Assembly (NCBI GenBank): GCA_026874595.1
Contig: CM049315.1
Span: forward strand, 35,914,164-35,978,163
DNA length: 64,000 nucleotides
Source of the DNA: Sipunculus nudus
Taxonomy: Eukaryota > Annelida > Sipuncula > Golfingiida > Sipunculidae
Direction: 5' to 3'
Position numbers and translations under genes: made by a program. Positions 13,461 through 23,964 of this stretch are shown piece by piece. Position 1 is the stretch's first letter. Each line of letters opens with the position of its first letter. A model generated the notes under the pieces. It was not told where the DNA came from. It did not search any database and was given only the letters and a program-made list of their open reading frames with translations.

Positions 13461-13811
13461 TATTACCAAAGGGCAAAGGGCAAAGGGGAGGTTACATTGA
13501 CACTTTTCGGGGAAGGGTTTTGGAAAAAATATAGTTGTGTTCTGATTCTAGTCCGATTCTAATACAATAATATTCATAATACAATGCAGTATGTCACATA
13601 AAGATCAAACGTCGGAAGCAAAGGATGTCCCTATATCATGATAAATTACTGCTGGACAAAATGCGAAAATGTCAAAACAATTAGTTCGTAAATTGCATTG
13701 GTTTCCGTGTTTGTTGCTTGTCTCGAGATAAACTGCAATGTCTTCAGTTACAACTCCAAATGAGTTTGTATCTTGAAATGGAATAAATTAACATATCTTT
13801 GTGTATTTCAG

Positions 13812-14135
13812 GGCTTCCAGATGCTGAAATCCTTGAGCTCTTGCTAACTTTTAATCGGTCCGTTCAATACACTGTCGTTGACCCGAATGAGTCAAGTGTG
13901 CAGATATTCAAGGACACGGTGACTGAAGCCCCTTAATTCAGAGACACTGACTTCAACTTCTACACACAGACTATACAGTCATTCCTGGACGGACCGGACT
14001 GTAGCGGTCCCTACCACCTGATCCACATGATCGACGCTTTATGTTATATTGATGATGTGTTTGAATTCGTCATAGAGACATGTGTCCGCTTGTTAACACC
14101 AGAAGGGATATTTTTCACCTATTTTCCTGGGGCAG
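13812..14135 (+). pseudogene. Histamine N-methyltransferase-like exon with in-frame stop
   Basis: The exon runs from an acceptor (TATTTCAG) to a GTGAGT donor, phase 1-1, 108 codons. It encodes part of a class-I SAM-dependent methyltransferase fold: a VVDPNESSVQIF segment (motif-II-like acidic strand end), an FNFYTQTIQ segment, then PYHLIHMIDALCYIDD and LLTPEGIFF, which match the core of histamine N-methyltransferase-like enzymes. Such enzymes transfer methyl groups from S-adenosylmethionine to small amines in the cytosol. A TAA at 13934-13936 breaks the frame; the minus-strand copy at 27.4 kb has a leucine codon there, so the stop is derived. The N-terminal exon with the glycine-rich SAM loop is not seen upstream, where a Gypsy remnant lies. 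Confidence 0.6.
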
Positions 14136-14471
14136 GTGAGTACTCGGAAGTTAAATATTGACCATAAACCCATAAAACCCGTATTCCTCAACAGGACAAT
14201 AATATTTCAATATATTAATACTATTGTGAATTTGGGTCCAAGACAAGGTATGTCTTACTTCAAATAAGCTGCAGCATTTTTAAAATAAGGGCCTGTCAGG
14301 CTGTCGTTTGAGAGTGTAAAGGTTTAATTATTTCTAGTTAAAAAATATATTCTCCTTTTTTGCCTACGGGTATATGGCTTAATTTCTTTAAGTTAAGATA
14401 TTTCATAAATAGGTTTTGTAACACTTTTACAATACTCGTATAATTTAAAGTATTCAAACTGTATTTGACAG

Positions 14472-14621
14472 ATGAAGGCATGATTAAAGTATACAACAAA
14501 AGCCAGGAAAGGCTTTCTGGTCCGTCTCGGCAGATGTACCTGGTGGAAAACATGGAAAAAGTGTTAGCGGATCGGGGTATCCCTTTCACAACAGATGCAT
14601 ATGATGTTTACGTTGATATCG
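14472..14621 (+). CDS. Histamine N-methyltransferase-like exon (middle)
   Basis: An open exon of 50 codons, phase 1-1, between TTTGACAG and GGTAAGCG. It begins DEGMIKVYNKSQ and continues MYLVENMEKVLADRGIPF and DAYDVYVDIG. This matches the lid and substrate-domain stretch that follows the SAM-binding core in histamine N-methyltransferase-like proteins. It lies 336 bases after the previous exon, in compatible phase. It is intact in itself, but the gene is interrupted upstream. The homologous minus-strand copy at 27.0 kb has lost the frame. Confidence 0.6.
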
Positions 14622-14865
14622 GTAAGCGATTGCATGGTTGTAACACTAAGTATAGACTGGATAGGGCAATGTTAATCCTAATACCTTATATCAATTAATC
14701 TTTTACATTATGTTCATACACTGTAAAAACACTTGTGTTAAAAAACAACACAAGAACTTGTGTTGAATCATATGACACAAAGTTGTGTTGTTGCAATACA
14801 AAACTTGTGTGAATGATGGGCTGTACATTGCAGAACACAAGCCTTGTGTTCTTTGTGTATCATGC

Positions 14866-15257
14866 TCACGGGCGTAGCAATTAAGCAAGGTGATGGTTGG
14901 CTGTACAACCGAGGGGGGTCGGGGGGGGGGGGGGTTGGTGCGCTCGCTCCTCCAAAGTTTGACGATATTATGCATGTGCGCCCCCCACCCCCTTAATAGA
15001 TGCTGCGGGGATAAGAATATCTGGTTGTCAAGTTATTTTGAGGAGCAGAAAATCCTTACATTTTCTGTGAAAGGTGTCCTATAAGCTTGTTCTAAAAAAT
15101 TTTATTTTGTTCATATTATGGGAGGGGATTGTACTCCATCCAATATAACTATCTAAATATAAACACATTTATCTATATTTCTGGATTTTTTTTAAAAGTT
15201 AAATCACAAAAACATTTAGGTTACATAAAAGTACATATAGGGCATCCACTCCCCTCC

Positions 15258-15262
<5 letters not shown>
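14866..15262. other. Low-complexity intronic DNA with poly-G run
   Basis: Contains a long G-run near 14921-14934 and C-rich tracts near 14981-14992. No gene was seen. Confidence 0.5.
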
Positions 15263-15311
<49 letters not shown>

Positions 15312-15312
15312 A
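15263..15312. repeat. (TA)n microsatellite
   Basis: About 24 TA units with one phase slip near 15300. Confidence 0.95.
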
Positions 15313-15884
15313 ACCTGACCGTATACGCCATGCCCATGTTCACCCCTCTACCCCATCAATGTTAACCTTGGACCTGCTAATGCCAGATGTTAAATTAATG
15401 AGCTTGTAATGGCAGTGTGTGGCTCGCGGTGACCTATACATACATCATATCAGCACGGCCAAGTGCTGGTCACAGCCTGTGCCTGCTTTTGTTACGGCTT
15501 ATTCCCGCCAACATGTGATGCATTTTGAATTCATGCATGCAGAAGTCGGCCATTTGGACTGCAGCAGCGACAAGCAACATTAGAGGAACCAGCTCACAGC
15601 ATTAGGAAAACCACCTGGCAGCTTTAGAGAAAGCTTGTTGTGTACAGTTGTGTTTTGCTGTTCGAATATAGAGCTGCTGAAACCATTATTATTTGTTTGG
15701 TCCTAGTGAAGCTTATTATTCTGAGATTGCATTCCATAATTGCATGCATTCATATTTGAAAATAAAATATTTCTTCATTTCTCTGTAAATGCGCATTTTC
15801 AAATGCTAATACATTTGCATTTAAACCCAAGCTTGACATACACACACATATATACGCGCAACTGAATAACCTATATAGTCCAGC

Positions 15885-16490
15885 GGTTAAGCTCCCATAT
15901 TTGGAGGAATTGTGCAAAAAATGAAAGAAGCATGAAAGTTGGCAAAAGTATTCTTTGGAGCTTATTGATGAATTTCAGATATACGGCCAAGCTGAAAATA
16001 AATTATCTTGGCCAAAATCCAAGATGGCGTTCAAGATGGCCGCCAAATTAGAAAATGTCAATAACTTGAGTTAAAATGTCCCGAGAAAGCATTGCAAGTA
16101 CTCTAATATTATGTTTTTTTTAATGAGAAATTCAATTTTTGAGGTTTCAACTCTCTCCAGGTACTCATTAGCTGGTTTTTATCACGAATTTGGTAATATA
16201 CCCATTAGTCCAACCGTTCAGCTGCATATTGAGAAGAATTGAAATGAAAACCTGGAAAGAAGAATGAAACTTGGCATAATAATTTTCCAGACCATACTCT
16301 ATATGTTCAGATATGGGTCCGAGCGGAATTCACAATATCTCGCTAAAACTCCAAGATGGCGGCCAAGATGGCCACCGAATATAAAATATCAATATAGTCG
16401 ATTAAATTTGTCCTGGAATGCATTGCAAGTGCATGTTTCTATGTTATTAGGATAAAAAAAATTATTTATAAGGGTTCCAGGTCTGTATCA
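15885..16490 (+). repeat. Two tandem ~300 bp units carrying AAGATGGCGGCC-type motifs
   Basis: Two diverged copies of one unit run from about 15885 to 16190 and 16205 to 16490. Each opens with AGTCCA.C.GTT.AGCT, contains GAA..ATGAAA.TTGGCA, and has a paired motif CCAAGATGGC...CAAGATGGCC (16019-16044 and 16351-16375). An inverted copy lies at 19660-19915. Short open frames starting MKLGII in the second and inverted copies are homologous only because the DNA repeat is. Confidence 0.7.
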
Positions 16491-16650
16491 TGCATGTGTG
16501 AATGAAGCCTGATTTTGTTGGTATTAAAATTGTGCTAAAATTATTAATTACCCTTTTGTACCAGCACATCTAACGGTAAAACGTATTTGTTGATTACCCT
16601 GCCGAAATTATATATATTTGTTAATTTTAAGTATTTGAACACTATGCCTC

Positions 16651-16840
16651 TTTCAATGTAATGAAAAGGACAGTCGATTGGTAAAACGCTTGGCTTTCTT
16701 CACTGGCGACTAAAGTTTCTGTCCCCGATGTTGCTATGGGAGTGGATTGTTGTGGTCCATACAGAGTCGGTTGTTTTCTTCGTGTCCTCTGATTCCATCC
16801 ACCACTTCGCCATCCGAGCCACGGAAGGTGCCTTGTAGTA
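16651..16840 (+). mobile_element. tRNA-derived SINE remnant, plus orientation
   Basis: The head has an A-box-like ATTGGTAAAACGCTTGGC, then CACTGGCGAC and a degraded B-box (AGTTTCTGTCCCC). The tail contains GTCGGTTGTTTTCTTCGTG, TCCATCCACCAC and CGCCATCCGAGCC. The same order occurs on the minus strand at 18927-19133, including the leader TTTCAATGTAATG, which supports a dispersed SINE family. No TSD was identified. Confidence 0.5.
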
Positions 16841-17104
16841 GTTATAATAACCAGTAGTACAATCAATGTAAAAGAAATTTTATTTGTCTTTGACCTTGAG
16901 GTGACGGTGCAGCTTCAAGACTATTTGCTTGCATGTAGACAGAATCAGTACATATTTAGCGGCTCACCACATTATGCTGTATGCTACGCTTTCTTTTAAA
17001 GTGATAGATTAAGGCCTGTTGGTATCACTTTCTACTGAATGAGACCTATCGTTAAGACATTAGAGAAAATCTCATGGTTTTTGGCGAGATTTCACCATTA
17101 TGCC

Positions 17105-17175
17105 ATTGCGACATCGACGGGGTTTGAACCGGGGACCTACAAACACGTCCTTAACCACGAGGCAACGTTCTCACC
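17105..17175 (-). other. tRNA-like sequence (degenerate)
   Basis: On the minus strand there is an A-box-like CTCGTGGTTAAGGACG (17146-17161) and a good B-box CCCGGTTCAAACCCC (17119-17133). The possible acceptor arms (GAGAACG and CGATGTC) pair at only about five of seven positions, and the anticodon arm is poor. It is read as a tRNA pseudogene or SINE head, not a functional tRNA. Confidence 0.35.
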
Positions 17176-17179
17176 CCGT

Positions 17180-18520
17180 ATATGCTATCTTTGTACTGTG
17201 GTGATGGTGCATGACAGAATCTGGACACTTGTAGACACTTGTGCAGTTTGCCGTTTACTTTCTACATTGATAATCTGGTTTATGATCCTTACCAATAAGC
17301 TAACTTTGCATTTCCAAGTGATGTCTTGAAATACTTCGTTTGCTTACATAATGCACACTTTTAATAAATATAATGATAATTAGAAATAATAAATATTTGC
17401 TTCATTTATTGAAATAATTGTCTTCATGTGCACAGAATGCAAAATTGTAGGTCGGACTGAACTTTGCACATTAGATAAAAAGAACCGATAGTAAGTTGGA
17501 ATTGTGGGCGTTTTACTAGAAGAAAAACGCTCTTGTCCTGCAAAAGATAAAAGAAAATATTCAGGCAAGGTTATAACATTTGCTGGCAATACTACAAATA
17601 AAATAATGTAATAAACTGTTCTGTTCAGTTATAATATTCAGAAGTAGTCTATCCTCATTAATATATGTTAACTTGTTGAAGCAAATGGTATGAAATACAA
17701 GTTTCCCAAGCATTCTACATTTGGGCATAACACTGACATAAAAGGAAAGTACAAAGGTTGCCAGAGCTCAGAAGCTGAAAGCACAGCAAAGTTACAATAA
17801 CAAATCAAGTCGATAAAAACTCAAACCAAACTTTGTACTGAATTTTTAGGTAATCAAGTTAATGAAGAAAGAATGCATATCTGGAACCTGAGGGTACATT
17901 ATATTTTTCAACCTTTTTTTTGTGAATTAGACTTTCTAGCTTCCGTCTTGCTGTACCATTTTCTTAGCATCCACCCATGAAAGATCAGCTAGCTTGAACC
18001 TGGCAGCACCGACTCATACAGGTGGTGATACAGGTGGTAGTTCTAACAATATATGCATGTACTACATGAATCTACAAATATGCATAATGTCAGCAAATGA
18101 AAGTATTTTGTTGACACCTACGCATTATGCAAAGTTAATTTTAATGGCAACTCAATGGGAAGGAACAAGTTTTATATCACAAAAAAATTGCTTCACTGCA
18201 AATGGCAGTGACACTTTACTGACACATGTCGGTTCTTTCCTACGATCATGCAGTCTAAAGTCTGCATCGTCACCATGTCAAAAAATTAGTAATCTGCATG
18301 AGTGTTATTTCATGCATTCATCACCATAGTACCAAGGCAGCATACAGCAACATGTTGCTCACCTCTTATGTGTGGATTCGGTTTTCTTGCCACATTCAGT
18401 CTGAAAGCCATCACTTCATGGCAAAAGAAGCTTAGAATCCATACAGATTTTCGAAAACCCTGCCTATTCTTCACTGATATATGAAGCTCCCACTGATACC
18501 AGACAGGATACCTAAGTTTC
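17180..18520. other. Intronic or element-internal DNA, no gene recognised
   Basis: The longest open frame is 111 codons at 17994-18329, with no recognisable motif or splice context. Confidence 0.35.
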
Positions 18521-18524
18521 TTTC

Positions 18525-18790
18525 ATCCATTACCTCGGCAAAGCAGTTAATACATTCGTAAGCATGCAAATAAAGGGATTTCAAACAGAGGAAGTCAGAT
18601 ATTAAATATTAATATAATAAAACCTACCCCAGCAAGTGACACTTTCATTTAAAAGTGCAGTATTCAGCAAATTTTATCAAGTTTACCGTTGGGTGTACTT
18701 ATGAAAAAGGGAATTTTAGTACAATTTCAGTAGGTACACACAAGGCAGAATCTATACAGCTGACAAGTGTGAGCTTCTTACATAGGTCTG
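18525..18790 (+). repeat. Diverged ~280 bp direct repeat, copy 1
   Basis: Shares the ordered words GCATGCAAATAAAGGG, AACCTA..CCAGCAA.TGACACTTTCATTT and ACAATTTCA.TA with 19350-19645. It is a diverged direct duplicate, unit function unknown. Confidence 0.55.
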
Positions 18791-18926
18791 TATCCTGCCA
18801 CGCACGCATCCAGTCTGATATAAAAGTTATAAGCAGGATAAACTTTATATTATATGGATTGTCTAATTTATTTTATTATAATATATAATTTATATGGATT
18901 GTACAGTTAGTTGTAATTACTATTAC

Positions 18927-19133
18927 AAGCCACTCTCCACTCTGGCTCGGATGGTGGCGTTCGGTGGTATATATACAGGGGTGAAGGAAAGCGAAGGACA
19001 AGGAGGCATTCACCCACCTTGGATGGGCCATTATAACCCAGTAGGAATAGGAACGATGTTGTTTAAACCTGGGGCGCCAGTGGAGATAGCCGAGCGTTTT
19101 ACCACTCAGTTGTCTATTCCATTACATTGAAAC
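18927..19133 (-). mobile_element. tRNA-derived SINE remnant, minus orientation
   Basis: Read on the minus strand it begins TTTCAATGTAATGGAATAG and gives the A-box-like GAGTGGTAAAACGCTCGGC (19091-19109), CACTGGCGCCCC, and the tail word CGCCACCATCCGAGCCA (about 18940-18957). It aligns along its length with the plus-strand copy at 16651-16840. A 78-codon open frame across it is coincidental. Confidence 0.5.
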
Positions 19134-19349
19134 AGACATTGGGCTCAATTACGTAAAATTAATATATATGTTAAATGTCAGCACAGTTGGATTTATGCAT
19201 TTGATATTTCCCAGTTGCTCTAACGAAGGTTTACATGAATGCTGATCGTAAAACCTAAGTCCATGTATGTAGGTTTCAAATATTCTAATGGTAAGTGTTT
19301 ACGGACATATCAAGTTCAATCCTAATTTCATTGCAGATTTCGACAGATA

Positions 19350-19645
19350 AGTGTTTTGCACCCTTCGCCTCTTTAAAGAAATTATATTTGTTAGCATGCA
19401 AATAAAGGGGAAGTAAAAGGAAGAAAGGAAGAAATATTGCAATAAAAATTGTTCTACTATTAAAGCATCCGAATTTATGACAAAGCAGACAAACCTAAGC
19501 CAGCAAATGACACTTTCATTTGATTACGATCACAATGTAAGCGACTACTGTGCAGAGCTCGACAAATAATGTTTGCTATCCATTGTGCTAGTAAACAAGG
19601 GAAAATGTATGACAATTTCAATATAAACAAAACCAGGATTCCTTC
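19350..19645 (+). repeat. Diverged ~280 bp direct repeat, copy 2
   Basis: Second copy of the repeat at 18525-18790, recognisable by GCATGCAAATAAAGGGG and CCAGCAAATGACACTTTC. Confidence 0.55.
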
Positions 19646-19659
19646 ACAGAGTCACTTTA

Positions 19660-19915
19660 CAGACTTTAAACCCTTATAAATGAATTTATCGACCCCAAAA
19701 ACATAGAAATAGTGCACTTGGAAAGCATTCTAGGACAAATATAACCGAATGTATTGATATTTGATAATCCGGCGGCCATCTTGGATTTTGACCAAGATCG
19801 GATGAATATCGCTTGGCCCTATATCTGAAAATGTTAAGTATGGTCTGGCCAACGATTATGCCAAGTTTCATGCTTCTTTCACTTTTTCCACAATTCTTCT
19901 CTGAACAGCTGGACT
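19660..19915 (-). repeat. Inverted copy of the AAGATGGC repeat
   Basis: On the minus strand it matches the units at 15885-16490, including GAAAGAAGCATGAAACTTGG and a CCAAGATGGCCGCC motif (19771-19784). Confidence 0.7.
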
Positions 19916-19989
19916 ATTATTATTATATCACATACGACGTTGTTGTTAGCCTTGTGTATGATGGGATGTTATAAGGCCAAACAAATTTT

Positions 19990-20055
19990 TTTTTGGTTCC
20001 CCGTGGTTTACCCCCCCTCCACCCCCCCCCCACCCCACCCCACCCCACCTCAGAC
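19990..20055. repeat. C-rich low-complexity tract
   Basis: Runs of C broken by single A or T (CCCCACCCC units). Confidence 0.8.
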
Positions 20056-20298
20056 TACAGATTTCAGTAGTAATCCTCCGAGTTTGAGCTCCTGCAACTG
20101 GGACATTTCTTTCATGTAAATTGAAAAATAGAATAAAAAATTATTATGTAATGACCTGTTCAGGTAACATTTTTGTTATTTTTATTCAAATTATGAGCAA
20201 TTGATGTAGGAATTTTTCATATTCCATAAAAATTTTTTCAGCCCTGAACCCTTGCAGAAACTCATTATATTTAATTAATACACTCTGTATAATTTCAG

Positions 20299-20646
20299 CC
20301 TGGGACCTCGCTGGAGATAGCTGTGGAGGAACTGAAACAGAAGAATGTAACACTCAAGAGAACAAAGCCGAACACCTTACGGATTAAGCCCTCTACCTAT
20401 ACCGTTATGCTGGAGGACTCGGTTGTGGTTGTACAACCAAGTACAATAGCGATAGCAGTGGACATTTTGTTTAAATCGATATATGTAATTGACATTGAAA
20501 TTCCAAAATCTCTTCAGCCATTCTATGGATTTATTGGACAATATATTTACAATACTGATGGGATGAAAACCATAGTTATGGTCAAATATTACAAAACGAT
20601 TTTTAATATTATTAAACAAGTTAATATTGTTCAAGTTAGCCAGTAA
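20299..20646 (+). CDS. Unrecognised terminal exon, transposon-associated type
   Basis: An open exon of 115 codons plus stop begins directly after an acceptor (TATAATTTCAG) in phase 0. It opens PGTSLEIAVEELKQKN and ends IVQVSQ. The central part (VMLEDSVVVVQPSTIAIAVD, then FKSIYVIDIEIPK and PFYGFIGQYIYN) resembles the C-terminal end of uncharacterised proteins common in fish and invertebrate genomes, often near transposons, where a hydrophobic ILFK..YV....YPK..... pattern recurs. It lies 1.2 kb inside the right end of the TIR-bounded block and may be that element's own gene. The function is not known. Confidence 0.4.
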   Translation, partial: PGTSLEIAVEELKQKNVTLKRTKPNTLRIKPSTYTVMLEDSVVVVQPSTIAIAVDILFKSIYVIDIEIPKSLQPFYGFIGQYIYNTDGMKTIVMVKYYKTIFNIIKQVNIVQVSQ

Positions 20647-21028
20647 ATTGTGAACAAAAGATACAAAGCTGGAATCTTCGTATCTTCTATCTTGTATAAC
20701 TTAAGAGCAGATTAGTGTATCTTTAGCGTATCTATGTTTCACATTTGTAATGTAGTTGAGTGAATAATAATCATATTCATTTTGGGGATGAAGAATTCAG
20801 GTTTACTGATACACAATGACAAAACCTATGCACAGCTATTGAGAATATTATTATTCTTTAATTTAATTTCTAGCTATATTATAAGCATTTAAAGGCAACG
20901 CTCGTTAGGCTTACAACTCTGCTGCTACTGCAGGTATCCTATTTGCACAGTTTGTACTGTAAAAAGTGCACTTACGTCAGTTTAGACATAACTTTTAAGA
21001 TGCTCGTTCTTTTCTTTTAGTTAATTTA

Positions 21029-21108
21029 TTACTAAGTATAGGTGACACTGGGACCTCTGATTGCTTATTAGAAATAATAATAATCCCATTTTCACCTATA
21101 CTTAGTAA
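21029..21108. repeat. 25 bp inverted repeat with 30 bp loop
   Basis: TTACTAAGTATAGGTGA... at 21029-21053 matches the reverse complement of 21084-21108, with two mismatches. It is a foldback MITE-like structure, and no target duplication was fixed. Confidence 0.7.
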
Positions 21109-21905
21109 TTCTTGATAAAGATGTTCCATTTATATGTATTTCTCTGTTCATCTGCATGCCTTTAAATTACACCGATGTCATAATAAATTATAAAGTCATT
21201 AACTATAGTGTTCTGAGTGATTCCCGTTCCCGTTCAGTTTTGCGCTGGACCCTTTTTTTTTAATTATACATTGTACACTTGGCCATATACATTTTATTTG
21301 AGAAAAAGTGACTATGCCAATTTTAGGGCATTTGGCAAGCCTATTAAATGTCGTTTGCTTGAATGTTAGCAAAGGAAAACAGTAATTGGAAAGTACTACA
21401 TTTTTAAATATATATGCCTAGATAATGTGTGAATGAAAAACACATGTAGATTGTTAAATCAGCACAAGTGGAATGAGTGAGGAACACAATATTTTGTTCC
21501 TGCAACACAAGTTATGTGTGAAAGAATAACACAAGTGGTTGTTAAATCAACACAAGTGGAATGGGTGAGGAACACAATATTTTGTTCCTGCAACACAAGT
21601 AATGTGTGAAAGATTGTTAAATCTACACAAGTCAGTTGGGTCAAGAACACAACACTTTTGTACCTGTAACACAAGTAATGTGTTCATGCTTGACACAAAA
21701 CTTGTGTTCTAACAACACAAATAAATTGTGATTTCAACACAAGACTTGTGTTGACATTTGACTTAACACAAGTACTTGTGTTAACAGAACACAAGTTTGT
21801 GTCTTTCATATATCACACAAGTATTGTGTTGCAGGGAACACAAACTTGTGTTTGGCCAACACAAGTGTTTTTACAGTGTAGACACCAGTTAAGAGGTTAG
21901 GTATA

Positions 21906-21908
<3 letters not shown>

Positions 21909-21944
<36 letters not shown>
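21909..21944. repeat. (TA)n microsatellite
   Basis: About 18 AT units just outside the right TIR at 21880. Confidence 0.95.
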
Positions 21945-21946
<2 letters not shown>

Positions 21947-22306
21947 GTAGTTTGCTTAATCTGTTGCCTTAGTCCATTTAACAAAGGGATATCTTTCAAC
22001 AGAATATTGGTAAAAGTTCCGTTTTAAAAGAAATCATGTAAGCGTGACATCCCAAATGACATGTTGATGCCAACTGTAGTTTCCAGTCGGAAGGAATTTC
22101 CTATTTATAAGAAGGTCGTATAAGCATCTTCAGTTCCCCAAAATATATATCAAAATGTCTGAATAAGAAATCGCCAAAACTGGTATAAACGGTGTTTCTC
22201 TATGCAAGAATATCTCGAACAGCGATTGTCCATTAACAAGTTTTCAACACAACGCGATACAATTTGCTTTATATACCATACAGCATGTTGTCCTTACATG
22301 TTGCAG

Positions 22307-22506
22307 GTGCTTTATTTTCTGGAGTAAATGAAGAAGCAGATGAGTTATTGGAAGTTTTGACAGAGGTAAAGGACATCCGCACGAAGGCTCCGGCCCTGAT
22401 TCAGCCTCTTCTTGATGACATCAAACAGGAGATGATTACAGTCGATGGTAAATTGTTCCTAAAAGATTTGTACTGTTTCTTCGTTATGCGGAAGCCAAAA
22501 TCTTAG
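22307..22506 (+). CDS. Histamine N-methyltransferase-like terminal exon
   Basis: The exon starts after TGTTGCAG in phase 1 and runs 66 codons to a TAG. It encodes GALFSGVNEEADELLEVLTE, then a DDIKQEMI stretch, then KLFLKDLYCFFVMRKPKS. This corresponds to the last part of histamine N-methyltransferase-like proteins: an acidic helix, the linker, and the final beta-strand that closes the sheet. Its phase fits the middle exon 7.7 kb upstream, with the TIR-bounded block in the intron. Two broken homologues of the exon lie at 26.0 kb (-) and 31.1 kb (+). The exon itself is intact; the gene is doubtful because of the stop at 13934. Confidence 0.6.
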
Positions 22507-22509
22507 GAA

Positions 22510-23760
22510 GGAATTACAAGCTGGTCACACGTATGTTGGTGGACGTAGAGGCTTCAGTGTTTAGAAATTCTTGTGGAATCGCTTGTGCCTTTCCAATTGG
22601 TATATACCATATTTTACTTATGCATATTTGGTATTGTATATATTTGGTCTCCGACATATTTGCATTTACGTAGCATGCGGATTCTCGTGCGGAGATTAGC
22701 ATGAAATACAACGCGTCAAGTGCTCAAGAACTCTTAAGCCTCGGCAGTGTTTTAAAACGTAGTAAGTTAAAATGTTACTATTAGAAATGGGGAAAGTTCA
22801 AACTGAGCATGAGACTCGGGCAATTGTTGCTGAACTCACGCTCTCAAATCATATTTTTTTACTCAAACCATGAACCTTAGCATTGGAGAAACCGAAAGTC
22901 CTTTCAATCCTGATTTAGACTCGAAATATTTATAAATAAATATGTATATAATTTGTAAAAGTATGGATTCATATTTTATTACAAAAATATGAAACAGAAT
23001 GAAACAGGGCTTATCCTAGAATATGAAAGTAGCTTATATGTCCTATATGAGTCGCCAGCAAATAAATAAAACGCTTTTTTTCCATGATCTGTGTTTTGTA
23101 TACCAAAAGTGAAGAATAGTAAAGTCTGGTATCTTCATCCGGAGCACATGAAAAAAAAACTCGTGTGGAAAGGATAAGTTCTGTTATAGAGAGTGTTCTA
23201 ATCATAGAAAGTTAGTATACAGGGAATCAATTTATTATTTTCTCACTGGATCTTTATTGTATTATAAAAAAGAAGTAGGTATCCGTCTAAAAAACGCCGT
23301 TTTTTTATATCAACCAGCAGACAAGTTTGTGAACCTGCTAGAGAAACATCCCCGGGAACCTTAACCATACCAACATTTGGGGAAAGATTTCTCATTCAGC
23401 ATTCATATATAATCGGATAAGGTAGCAAAGAAAAGGAGACATTTTTTATAAAAACAGATGAAAATTGTCCATAATATATAATGTACTGCCCAGAGTATTA
23501 CCACTAAACCGCATACTTAAAATGCTTTGTTTTGGCAAGATACAGTTCAGATTTACTCACGTCCTTTTTCTAAACACAATAGTTTCCCATTTTTGCTACG
23601 CTATTTCCACAACGCATCTATACATCTATATACTTTTGGAGGCAGGTTGGTTCTAAAGGTGTTCAAAGGCTATTTGTTTCACAGTTGTTTCTACAAATCA
23701 CTATTAACTTGAGTGGTTTTCAGCTGAGATATCACTTGCTATGAAATATTTTTACGAGCA
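22510..23760. other. 3' flank of the methyltransferase gene, no gene recognised
   Basis: AT-rich DNA with short open frames only. Confidence 0.4.
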
Positions 23761-23762
23761 AC

Positions 23763-23963
23763 ATGACTACTCTAACATCCTGGTTGAAGAAGCCTCAACT
23801 CAAGCGACCACGCAAGGAGGGATTACCAGACTCACGTGAGTGTGTGTCAGGGGTGAACCCTGCAGTCTTCCAAGTGGCGAGCGATCGCATCGATGAGCTA
23901 GTAACATCACAACCTGCCAAGCGCCGACGGGATGAATACCAAAATTTCGATGAAACCACTTGA
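23763..23963 (+). CDS. Possible N-terminal fragment of a transposon-associated protein
   Basis: A 66-codon open frame begins MTTLTSWLKKPQLKRPRKEG and ends with AKRRRDEYQNFDETT before a TGA. A short SWLKK start followed by a VNPAV segment and a KRRR.EY..F...T segment is seen at the N-terminus of a family of uncharacterised, probably transposon-derived DNA-binding proteins in marine invertebrates. The helix-turn-helix part that would follow is not readable downstream. It is likely a truncated relic. This is pattern memory, not a search. Confidence 0.3.
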   Translation: MTTLTSWLKKPQLKRPRKEGLPDSRECVSGVNPAVFQVASDRIDELVTSQPAKRRRDEYQNFDETT

Positions 23964-23964
23964 C

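Larger units (their letters stand above)
14717..21880. mobile_element. TIR-bounded 7.2 kb block with ACACAAG subterminal repeats
   Basis: The left end 14719-14739 (CACTGTAAAAACACTTGTGTT) is the perfect reverse complement of the right end 21858-21878, and each is flanked outside by TA. Both ends carry dense subterminal copies of ACACAAG/CTTGTGT: 14730-14865 on the left and about 21430-21870 on the right. The block lies wholly within the intron between the middle and last methyltransferase exons. It may be one large element with nested insertions, or two related MITEs of the same family. TA flanks suggest a Tc1/mariner-like target, but no transposase was recognised. The one coding-like exon inside is at 20299-20646. 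Confidence 0.5.

Noticed and set aside
17105-17175. Functional tRNA gene on the minus strand
   Set aside because: Good B-box but only partial acceptor pairing and a poor anticodon arm.
21430-21880. CRISPR-like array because of regularly recurring ACACAAG
   Set aside because: Spacing is irregular, the word occurs in both orientations, and the host is eukaryotic; it fits transposon subterminal repeats.
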